This document shows positions 24,411-31,588 of a stretch of DNA of 41,577 bases, piece by piece (within the stretch, counting starts at the first letter, position 1; each line of letters opens with the position of its first letter). The stretch comes from Bacillota bacterium (GTDB lineage: Bacteria > Bacillota > Negativicutes > Sporomusales > CTSoil-080). The notes under the pieces were generated by a model, which was not told the origin of the DNA, did no database searches, and saw nothing but the letters and a program-made list of their open reading frames with translations. Both the position numbers and the translations under genes were made by a program. Location of the stretch: NCBI GenBank assembly GCA_017889635.1, contig JAGGAC010000008.1, forward strand, positions 1 through 41,577, in the 5' to 3' direction.

Positions 24411-25524
24411 GTGCCAATAACACATGGTATAGGGGCTTTTCCTAATAGCTTTCTTGATGGTGTTTGGGAAACTGGCTGGCAGGAGCTATATGAGCGTTTT
24501 CATTGGCTAAGGGCTATGGATGGAGTCAGGCAGGATTCTGTATTTCATGGCGAAGGTGATGTGCTTACTCATACTAAAATGGTTTGTGAAATGCTTATGC
24601 AGTTACCGGAATGGCAGCAAATGGATGCATGATGTAGCCAAACCTTTCTGTACAAAAACGGAAGATAATAAAATTACTTCCCGGGGCCATGCGCTAAAAG
24701 GGGAAATTTTAGCCAGGAAATTGCTGTATAAAGAAGGTGGGGCAGAAAAGCCTGTTCCGGTTGCTATTCGGGAGAAGATTGTCAAACTGGTGCGGTTTCA
24801 TGGGCTGCCGGTGGCTTTTTTAGAAAAAGAAAATCCTGTTCGCGCGGTTTTGGAGGCCAGTCAAATGGTAAGGCTTGATTGGTTGGCAGTATTGGCTAAA
24901 GCGGATGCTATGGGACGGTACTGCCCAGATCAGCAGGACCTTTTGGCTAAAATTAATCTATTTATTGAGTTTTGTCAGGAACAAGACTGCTACCGGGAAC
25001 GGAGACAGTTTGCCGATGATTATAGCCGGTTCATATACTTTCAGAAAGAAAACGGCGACCCGGCTTATCAGGCTTATGACGCAACTAAAGTTGAGGTTAT
25101 CCTCTTGGCGGGTTTGCCGGCAGCAGGGAAAGATACTTGGATTGCGAACAATTGTTCGCATTTGCCGGTTATCTCGCTTGATAAGCTTAGGGAGGAATTG
25201 AAAGTATCGCCGGTTGGAGAACAAGGGTATGTTGTACAGACTGCTAAGGAAAGGGCCCGGCAATTTTTGCGAGCCCGGCAACCGTTTGTATGGAATGCTA
25301 CCAATCTGACGAAGAAGCTGCGCCGGCAATTGATCGGTCTTTTTTCAGACTATGGAGCCAGCGTGAAACTGGTCTATTTGGAAGCACCGTATGAAGAAAT
25401 ATTGAAACGCAATCAAGCACGTTCCAGGTGTGTACCGAAGAACGTTATCGATAGGATGATTGACAAGCTGGAGGTGCCTGATCTGACTGAAGCTTATAAA
25501 GTGCAGTGGAGTATATCAAGATAA
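24411..25524 (+). pseudogene. HD-Pnk RNA end-healing enzyme, disrupted in the HD domain
   Basis: The N-terminal frame (24411-24632, GTG start) encodes ITHGIGAFPNSFLDG, FHWLRAMDGVRQDS and GEGDVLTHTKMVCEML, the start of an HD-type 2',3'-phosphoesterase. It stops just after LPEWQQM. The rest, in another frame from about 24622 to 25524, begins WMHDVAKPFCTKT with the HD pair and runs to a P-loop polynucleotide kinase: GLPAAGKDTW (Walker A), WNATNLTKKLRRQLI and the lid region RSRCVPKNVIDRM. The helix normally between WQ and HDVAKP, roughly 15 residues, is absent, so this is a frame-breaking deletion rather than a single-base slip. HD-Pnk removes 2',3'-cyclic phosphate ends and phosphorylates 5'-OH ends. 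The HD activity is presumably lost; the kinase half is intact in sequence. Confidence 0.82.
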
Positions 25525-25535
25525 AGCGCCAATTC

Positions 25536-25949
25536 TTATTTGATTTTTCCGATTGAAAGGTTTACGCGGTAATTTCCATATTTCAAAACGGAATCTAAAA
25601 AATGGTTCAAATCATCATGGGAATCAACCTGGACTTTTAGGAGGTAACATCCTTCTCCGCTGATCCGGCTCGCTTCTACAACAGATTCATTATCATTTAG
25701 GAATACATGAAAGGTTCCATGATCGGTTGTTTTCATGAAGATGGTTATGTATGCCGTTATTGATTTGCCAAGTAGTCTTTCATCAAGCAAAACTGAGTAA
25801 CCCTTTATAATGCCTAAATCTTCCATTCTTGAAATCCTGTTCGAGACTGCCTGCCCGGTTAGATGAACAGCTTCCCCGATATCTCTAAATTGCATTTTGC
25901 AGTTTGCTTTTAATAGTTTTAGAATTTCCCAATCAGTATTGTCAAGCAT
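25536..25949 (-). CDS. Lrp/AsnC-family transcriptional regulator
   Basis: This 137-residue protein has the Lrp helix-turn-helix (DWEILKLLKANCKMQFRDIG, then LTGQAVSNRISRMEDLGIIKGY) and the C-terminal RAM ligand domain with a G-E-G-C turn (ISGEGCYLLKVQVDS). The size is slightly short of the usual 150. It is divergent from the isochorismatase-like gene with 142 bases between them, which contain ACAGA/TCTGT (26010-26021), a plausible Lrp-type site. AAAGGA precedes the ATG by nine bases. It probably controls the divergent gene and itself. Confidence 0.92.
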   Translation of the reverse strand: MLDNTDWEILKLLKANCKMQFRDIGEAVHLTGQAVSNRISRMEDLGIIKGYSVLLDERLLGKSITAYITIFMKTTDHGTFHVFLNDNESVVEASRISGEGCYLLKVQVDSHDDLNHFLDSVLKYGNYRVNLSIGKIK

Positions 25950-26091
25950 TTTTCGTTAAATCCTTTCTTGATGAAACCGAAAAAGGCTGAGTACTTTCTC
26001 GGTAAAATTACAGATGTCTGTATAATTATTATAACAAAGGACTTTAGCGAAAAACACAATAATCAGTTGAGAGATATCGGAGGGAATGCGA

Positions 26092-26646
26092 ATGAAAAGA
26101 GCGTTGCTCGTAATTGACGTGCAAAATGAATACTTTACAGGAAAAATGCCGGTTACTTATCCTGATGGGAGTTTTGATAAAATCCTGAAGGCTGTGGATG
26201 CTGCAAAACAAAATGATATCGCGGTGATTCTTATCAGACATGGCGCAGTGCAGAAAGATGCTGCTGCTTTTGTAAAAGGCAGTAAGGAATGGGACATTCA
26301 TGAGAAGCTGCTGAGAAAAAAACATTTATGTATTATTGATAAAAACCTACCAGGAAGCTTTACAGACACCCACCTTGAAGATTTATTAAGGGAAATGGGG
26401 ATAGATACAATCGTTATATGTGGGTACATGACGCAGATGTGCTGCGATACGACTGCAAGACAGGCGGTTCATCTTGGATTTTCAGTAGAGTTTTTGTCTG
26501 ATGCTACAGGCACTTTAGATGTAGCAAATAGTGCCGGGAAAATAACAGCGGAGGAACTTCACAAGGCAATTCTTGTAACGCAAGCTATGAGGTTCTCTAA
26601 AGTAATTTCTACGGATGAATGGATTAAGGGACTAAATGTGAAATAG
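26092..26646 (+). CDS. Isochorismatase-family cysteine hydrolase
   Basis: This 184-residue enzyme has the catalytic triad of the family: Asp in LLVIDVQNEYF (residue about 8), Lys in IIDKNLPGSF, and Cys in YMTQMCCDTTARQA. Members hydrolyse nicotinamide, isochorismate, ureidoacrylate or similar amides; the substrate here cannot be fixed. ATG 26092, seven bases after GGAGGG, is preferred to ATG 26086, which abuts it. It is divergent from an Lrp-type regulator, suggesting amino-acid-related control. A terminator usable on both strands follows. Confidence 0.9.
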   Translation: MKRALLVIDVQNEYFTGKMPVTYPDGSFDKILKAVDAAKQNDIAVILIRHGAVQKDAAAFVKGSKEWDIHEKLLRKKHLCIIDKNLPGSFTDTHLEDLLREMGIDTIVICGYMTQMCCDTTARQAVHLGFSVEFLSDATGTLDVANSAGKITAEELHKAILVTQAMRFSKVISTDEWIKGLNVK

Positions 26647-26682
26647 AGTTGAAAGTTCTTATTTGTTCGGTTGGCAACACAT

Positions 26683-26716
26683 AAAAAAGCCAGGAGCGAG
26701 ATGCTCCTGGCTTAAA
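26683..26716. terminator. Bidirectional terminator
   Basis: Arms AGCCAGGAGC and GCTCCTGGCT with a 5-base loop have A-runs on the left and T/A-rich sequence on the right. It separates the convergent isochorismatase and Pro/His-rich genes. Confidence 0.87.
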
Positions 26717-26746
26717 ATAATATTTAGGTGGTATATTTGCAATTTA

Positions 26747-26941
26747 TTAGTCTTCGGGAGGCGGAGGAGGAGGAGCTGGGTGGTGGCGATGTGGCGGTGG
26801 TGGCGGAGTAGGCAGATCTAATACCACGTTAATGCCCATTGGTGTTAATTTTGGCTGACTTGCTGGGTTAGCACTCGCCGTTGCCGAAACTGCGAATGTC
26901 AGAACAGACAGCGTCAAAGTCATTAATAGTACCTTCTTCAA
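26747..26941 (-). CDS. Secreted proline/histidine-rich microprotein
   Basis: This protein of 64 residues has a clear signal peptide (KKVLLMTLTLSVLTFAVS, cleavage after ATASA) and a mature part of about 40 residues ending in LPTPPPPPHRHHPAPPPP plus PED. The His cluster within polyproline suggests metal binding or a spacer in the periplasm or envelope; I know no family. The best start is TTG 26941, eight bases after AAAGGGGG; the TTG at 26947 is too close. The coding repeats of CCG/CCA could be a low-complexity expansion. It stands alone with its own terminator. Confidence 0.7.
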   Translation of the reverse strand: MKKVLLMTLTLSVLTFAVSATASANPASQPKLTPMGINVVLDLPTPPPPPHRHHPAPPPPPPED

Positions 26942-27096
26942 AGTCAAAACCCCCTTTAAAATAATTAGTTGATTAAGGTTTAGGTTGGTGCAGTTTTTAT
27001 AATGTGTATCACTTGCTATGGTTCTATTGTACCGGGTAATTGTTACGATAAGCTTACAATTATATTGCTGTTTGTAATCAAATAAGATACAAATTT

Positions 27097-27216
27097 CTAG
27101 ATAATTTGTTTCATTTCTACATCACGAGGCGGTAAAGAGAGGAGTTCATCTGACTCATCCTTTGTGGTTCCAATATATCTGAGTGTCGTTCCTGGTGACA
27201 AATGATTGAGTAGCTT
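27097..27216 (-). pseudogene. C-terminal remnant of a tyrosine recombinase (integrase)
   Basis: On the minus strand the frame from 27216 reads KLLNHLSPGTTLRYIGTTKD and then ESDELLSLPPRDV before a stop. LNHSSP.TTLRYIG.T.DE is the end of many phage and transposon tyrosine integrases and includes the catalytic Tyr in RYIG. The preceding codon is a stop and PadR coding DNA begins 11 bases further, so only about 39 residues remain. Confidence 0.7.
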
Positions 27217-27226
27217 CTATTGACCA

Positions 27227-27793
27227 TCAATCAGCATAATTCATTTGGTTTATCTTATCAATAGTTTCTTTACACCACTCGATAGAAGCTATTTCTTCTT
27301 TTATTCCGGCATCTATAATCAATTGACGGAAGAACTCATGTTTCCTGGCTTCTTTATTATCAGTATTATCAGTTATGTTTTTGGGTGGATTTTTAAGTTT
27401 TTCTTTCAGGGCTTCAAGCATGGATTCATGGAGTGCAAGCTGTTCTTCTAATTGCCTGACGATGAAACTTTTTTTGAATTTGGCACCAATCAACAACTTG
27501 GCAAGAAAGAGTTTCTTTATTTGCGGTAAAGGCGTGGATTGTTCCATCCATTCGGTCAATACCATCTGGCCTTTTTCAGTAATACGGTAAATCTTACTAT
27601 TGGGGCTGTTATCATTGATTTGAATATCCATTTCAAGATATCCTTTTTCTTTCATTTCGTTTAGAGTCGGGTATATCTGACTTAGATTGGCATTCCAAAA
27701 ATTATTGACCGAATCATCAAAGAAGTGCTTCAGCTCATAACCAGTCATATTTTTAATATTAAGAAAACCCAATAATATATATTTAAGCGACAT
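27227..27793 (-). CDS. PadR-family transcriptional regulator
   Basis: This 188-residue protein has the PadR winged helix (LKYILLGFLNIKNMTGYELK, then NFWNANLSQIYPTLNEMKEKG) and a long helical C-terminal dimerisation region, the larger PadR class. It is last in an operon with a double-flavodoxin gene and an HXXEE gene. The large palindrome in front of that operon is the likely binding site. PadR repressors of Firmicutes often answer phenolic acids or drugs, but the ligand is unknown here. Confidence 0.92.
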   Translation of the reverse strand: MSLKYILLGFLNIKNMTGYELKHFFDDSVNNFWNANLSQIYPTLNEMKEKGYLEMDIQINDNSPNSKIYRITEKGQMVLTEWMEQSTPLPQIKKLFLAKLLIGAKFKKSFIVRQLEEQLALHESMLEALKEKLKNPPKNITDNTDNKEARKHEFFRQLIIDAGIKEEIASIEWCKETIDKINQMNYAD

Positions 27794-27858
27794 GGTCTTA
27801 TCCCTTCTTTTTCATAATGCCTATATATTATAGCAAATTCTAATGGGAGTCTATTGAA

Positions 27859-29229
27859 CTATTTGTTTTTTACTATGTTTTTATACGATGTCAACAAGTT
27901 ATCCTCGAAATTGATAGTCGTTTTTTTCTTAAGAGACGAAATGCCTATTACCAAATTTATTATAAACTGAACCATCCTGTCTTTAATCTTTTTTTGTGGG
28001 AAATCATAATACCCATTTGCCTTATAATATTGATGATCCGCTTTCATGAAATATTTCAGGATATAAACGAAATCCCTGAAAATCTTATACCCTCCGACAC
28101 CAAGAAAATTCCTGCTTCTTTCCCAATCAGTTTCCAACCTATTTGAAAGAATATGCGCGAATTCTTCGATTTGGCGTGTTATCTCATGATTGCTGTCATA
28201 TTCATCGGTCACAATATCAAGCATTGGTGTTTTCCATATCTGACAGATTCCTTGAAGTATTTGCCTTAAATTGGAATTGTATTTCAAAGATCCAGATATA
28301 ATAAATCCCAGATACTTATTCTGCAACACCGGCCTATGGCCGTTAAAGAAGTTCCGGTCAAAATAAGTCTTCCATGTTGAACTTAAATACCGGTCCTTCA
28401 TGGCTCCGGCAAATATCAGAACATCTGCCTGGTTAATTTTTTCATAAAACAGCTTTTCATAATCATCCTTATAAATACATTTGCCATTTTTAAAGCAGTT
28501 ACAACAACCCAGGCATCCACCTTTTATATTGAGCGACCGGAGATTCAATACCTCAATGGAATCATTGAAGTAGCCGGTAAATGTGTTGATCATATTATTT
28601 AGATTGATATCCTGCGGCGTTGCATCAGTCAACAGGATAATCATCTTGTTAAGCTGTATTTTTGTACCGGTTTTCTGTTCGGGCAGATATTGTATGCTGT
28701 TCATTGGCAATGCAGCAAATACTTTTGCAACCGGGCGTTTTGCTTCAGACATGGCAAAAAAATAATGTGCAAAGTCCAAAAGGTTTCTTCTTTTTTGGTC
28801 ATTAAATAAATCCGACATTTCGGCTGAAAATCCTTCGATATAGTTCATGTCCATATCGTTGCATACAGCATGAATATAATTATGTGCCGTATGATCGAAG
28901 AAATTGGCTGATGTTGATATTGATGTTGAATATTTTCCTTTAAACGCAAACAGACTATTGGTTTCATAAATCAGTTCAATAAACCTTTTCAACTGCGAAG
29001 GAACTAAATAGTAGTATACAGGAAATGCCCATATGACGATATCACTGTTTTTGATTGACTCAATGATTTCTGCAAAATATGTATTGTCTTTCTCGATTAT
29101 TTTTATATCCCTTCCAATATAGAATTCAGTATAAAGAAGGTCATTTATATGCTTTTTTATATAATCCATATACTGTTTTGTTCGACTGTTAATTCCTTTG
29201 GGGCTTCCGTGAATGATTGTAACTTTCAT
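27859..29229 (-). CDS. Double flavodoxin-fold protein with iron-sulfur motif
   Basis: This 456-residue protein fuses two flavodoxin/NADPH-FMN reductase folds. The first (residues 1-165) opens VTIIHGSPKGINSRTKQYMD and has WAFPVYYYLVPSQLKRFIE. The second (from about 197) opens IILLTDATPQDIN, then has GGCLGCCNCFKNGKC, a CX2CX2CX5C pattern like that at 1668, and the flavin loop GAMKDRYLSSTWKTYFDR. A helical tail follows. The first domain lacks the cysteine cluster, so the protein may carry two flavins and one cluster. It is in an operon with HXXEE (23 bases apart) and padR (65 bases apart), suggesting a redox response induced by a PadR ligand. Confidence 0.86.
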   Translation of the reverse strand: MKVTIIHGSPKGINSRTKQYMDYIKKHINDLLYTEFYIGRDIKIIEKDNTYFAEIIESIKNSDIVIWAFPVYYYLVPSQLKRFIELIYETNSLFAFKGKYSTSISTSANFFDHTAHNYIHAVCNDMDMNYIEGFSAEMSDLFNDQKRRNLLDFAHYFFAMSEAKRPVAKVFAALPMNSIQYLPEQKTGTKIQLNKMIILLTDATPQDINLNNMINTFTGYFNDSIEVLNLRSLNIKGGCLGCCNCFKNGKCIYKDDYEKLFYEKINQADVLIFAGAMKDRYLSSTWKTYFDRNFFNGHRPVLQNKYLGFIISGSLKYNSNLRQILQGICQIWKTPMLDIVTDEYDSNHEITRQIEEFAHILSNRLETDWERSRNFLGVGGYKIFRDFVYILKYFMKADHQYYKANGYYDFPQKKIKDRMVQFIINLVIGISSLKKKTTINFEDNLLTSYKNIVKNK

Positions 29230-29252
29230 AATGGAACACCTTCTTTCTGGAT

Positions 29253-29795
29253 TTAATAATTATTTTTCAAAATAACATTATGTGTGATGACTATCGCCAC
29301 AGGGAGGAGTAAATTTCCCATAACGAACGCCGTTAATACAATAGGCAAGGTCAATAGCTCGAATTGAGCAGCTTTGTAGAGATACAGAATAAGTGCCAGC
29401 GGAAAGAGTGAACTTGCCGTTACGACACCAGGTGAATATACCTTTTCTTTTAAAGTGGGAATAGCATGGTAAATAGAATTTGTAACAAAGCCAATTCCCT
29501 GTCCCAGTATGAGGGCTTGTAAAAACCAATTATCAGGATATTTATTGATGAATATTACGCAAAGTACAGTTATGGAAAACAATAGGGCATTCTCTGTTCT
29601 GAGTTTTTTTTGAGTATATGTCACTTTTTTACCCATGAAAATCATTGGATTGTTTTTTCTTGTGAACCATGCCACAAGTCCGGGACCTTCTTCAGCATAA
29701 TGAATGGCATATGCAATGACCGAAAACCAAGCTAGATTTGCCAGACTGGCTTCTTTTACAAAAATGAAAATATCGTTTATTAAATTGTTTAGCAT
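29253..29795 (-). CDS. HXXEE domain membrane protein
   Basis: This 180-residue membrane protein has about five hydrophobic segments and the motif HYAEE (residues 32-36), with the later family regions NSIYHAIPTLKEK and YSPGVVTAS. Its function is unknown. GAAGGGAG precedes the ATG. It is first in the operon with the double flavodoxin and padR. It is only distantly similar to the HXXEE protein at 10004. Co-occurrence with redox and acetyl-transfer genes in the two loci is the only functional hint. Confidence 0.86.
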   Translation of the reverse strand: MLNNLINDIFIFVKEASLANLAWFSVIAYAIHYAEEGPGLVAWFTRKNNPMIFMGKKVTYTQKKLRTENALLFSITVLCVIFINKYPDNWFLQALILGQGIGFVTNSIYHAIPTLKEKVYSPGVVTASSLFPLALILYLYKAAQFELLTLPIVLTAFVMGNLLLPVAIVITHNVILKNNY

Positions 29796-29873
29796 ATTAT
29801 TTCTCCCTTCAATTAATCGTTTTTTTAGAATACAACTTTGCTTACCATGTACAGCATGATCCTTAAGAAATAA

Positions 29874-29945
29874 GAGTATATGCTATATAATAATTTATAC
29901 ATATAAATTATTATATAGCATATACTCAATACAACTATCTGTCAA
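29874..29945 (-). promoter_or_regulatory. 54-bp palindrome over the HXXEE-flavodoxin-padR promoter
   Basis: Bases 29874-29927 form an almost perfect palindrome: 26 complementary base pairs around a central CA, with GAGTATATGCTATATAATAA at the left edge. On the minus strand TTGACA (29945-29940) is followed after 17 bases by TATGCT, which lies inside the palindrome. An operator covering the -10 region is typical for PadR autorepression, but 54 bp is long enough for two dimers. Confidence 0.72.
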
Positions 29946-30257
29946 GTTAGATTTGAGCCTTTTTCCTCCAACGGCTTGATATAATCATATGCGCTACCTG
30001 TCAGAAGTCTTTGAATATTAAGCCTTTAGCGAAGGGCGACCGGGGGGATTGCTTTTATAAGTGGGGGCAGTTTAGGCTTGACGTGCGCAATTCAGTGTGG
30101 TACTATTTAAAAAATGAATATAGTGCTGATCAGAGAATTTATCTGAAGGCTAAGAACTTCCTGTGGGAAGAGCTTAGCCTTTTTTTATTTCATCAACAGC
30201 TATAACAACTTATATTAGCTTTTTAGCGATCAATACTTTAGAGTTGGGGGCGAGAGA
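29946..30257. other. Intergenic region before the nitrogenase-like pseudogene
   Basis: No gene is supported. A hairpin terminator is at 30146-30187. The segment 30020-30120 is more GC-rich and has short open frames without a ribosome-binding site; it could be a decayed gene end or an RNA leader. I could not match it to a SAM or molybdenum-cofactor riboswitch. Confidence 0.4.
30146..30187 (+). terminator. Hairpin terminator
   Basis: Sixteen-base arms AAGGCTAAGAACTTCC and GGAAGAGCTTAGCCTT, with two mismatches and a 4-base loop, are followed by a run of seven or more T. No intact gene ends before it on the plus strand. Confidence 0.75.
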
Positions 30258-31168
30258 ATGGCAATTAATTTGAATACGGCGGTGGTTGAAAGCCGCGAAC
30301 AGCGGCTGGGAACGATTATTGCCTGGGATGGTGCGGCAGCTGATTTGTCGAAAGAGTCGGCGTATGCGCGGGGCGGTTGTGGAGCGGGGTGCGGGGGACG
30401 AAGGCTTTGCGAGCTTTCAAGCTCTTTTACGCAAGGGTCTGTTTGCAGTGAGCAGATGGTGGAATGCCAAGCCGGCAATGTCAGAGAAGCGGTTCTTATC
30501 CAGCATTCGCCCATTGGCTGCGGTGCCGGGCAGGTAATTTATAATTCTATTTACCGCAATGGATTAGCCCTGCGGAAGCTGCCTGTGGAAAACTTGCACC
30601 TGATTAGTACTAATCTTCAAGAACAAGATATGATTTTCGGGGGGGGTTGAAAAATTAGAACAATCCATACGTGACGCTTGGGAGCGTCATCATCCCAAGG
30701 CTATTTTTATCGCCACTTCCTGCGCAACCGGTATTATCGGCGATGATGTTGAGAGTGTGGCCAAAAAGGTAGAACAGGAAATTGGGATTCCGGTTGTTCC
30801 GCTGCACCCAGAAGGGTTTAAATCAAAGCATTGGAGTACCGGGTTTGATGCTACCCAGCATGGTATTATGCGGCAGATTGTCAGGAAGAAACCTAAGAAA
30901 AAACAGGAAGACTTGGTGAATGTGATTGCCCTGTGGGGGACGGATGTATTTACGCCAATGTTAAAGGAATTAGGGCTGCGTGTAAATTATGTCGTGGATT
31001 TGGCGACTGTGGGAGAATTGGAACAGCTCTCCGAAGCGGCGGCTACCGTCGGCTTTTGTTATACGCTGGCATCGTATTTGGCAGCAGGTTTGGAACAGGA
31101 ATTCGGTGTGCCGGAGGTGAAAGCGCCACAGCCGTACGGGTTTGCCGGGACAGATGCCTGGATTAGGG
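30258..31168 (+). pseudogene. Nitrogenase-like component 1 (NifD/NifE superfamily), frameshifted and truncated
   Basis: Frame one (30258-30650) encodes SVCSEQMVECQAGNVREAV and IQHSPIGCGAGQV; the latter resembles the second cluster-ligand Cys region. A run of eight G (30639-30646) then shifts the frame; with seven G the reading GGVEKLEQSIRDAW continues without a break. The second part has SCATGIIGDDVESVAKKVEQ (third Cys region), PVVPLHPEGFKSKHWSTGFD and ends TDAWIREK at about 31168. Roughly 300 of the usual 450-500 residues remain. It belongs to the nitrogenase component 1 superfamily; which branch (nitrogenase-like reductase or cofactor scaffold) cannot be settled. GAGAG lies before the ATG. 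Confidence 0.78.
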
Positions 31169-31403
31169 AGAAGATTTGGACGGCTACATTACTAACACTA
31201 ATAAAATATTGGAAGCCGGAATTGATGCAAATTCCGCGCTGTTTAGAGAAGGGAAAGATTCACCTTATGCAAATATTCTTGTAACTAAAAGCAGTCGGGT
31301 GAATGAAGCAGCTGTTGTTGCCCTGAAAAATGCGTTACAGACGGATGAAGTGAAGAAATTCATCGCGGAAAAGTATAAAGGTGCTGTAATACCGGCATTT
31401 TAA
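31169..31403 (+). pseudogene. C-terminal fragment of a MetQ/NlpA methionine-binding lipoprotein gene
   Basis: In a different frame from the nitrogenase-like part, this segment encodes GYITNTNKILEAGIDANSAL, then KDSPYANILVTKSSRVNEAA and DEVKKFIAEKYKGAVIPAF, the unmistakable C-terminal third of NlpA/MetQ substrate-binding proteins. It is joined directly to the nitrogenase-like sequence, which indicates a deletion that removed the end of one gene and the start of the other. The original neighbours were probably a methionine or sulfur-compound transporter. Confidence 0.78.
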
Positions 31404-31451
31404 AGCGATAATTAAATAAGGATGTTAATATTTGGCGTTGATTTCTTTTAG

Positions 31452-31488
31452 AGCCTCAACCTTTGCATATGCAGGGGTGAGGCTTTTT
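31452..31488 (+). terminator. Terminator after the metQ remnant
   Basis: AGCCTCA/TGAGGCT arms with CC/GG inside are followed by five T, close after the fragment stop. Confidence 0.8.
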
Positions 31489-31588
31489 AGTGTACAATAT
31501 TGTTATTTGGTACAGGAGCGGAGCAAAGCGTGGGATTAATTTATATATTTTAGTTGTTATTTGTATCGTGAAGGGGAGCGGGAGTGCT

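Noticed and set aside
30230-30514. 94-codon minus-strand frame
   Set aside because: It is a shadow of the nitrogenase-like pseudogene, whose plus-strand reading has clear family motifs.
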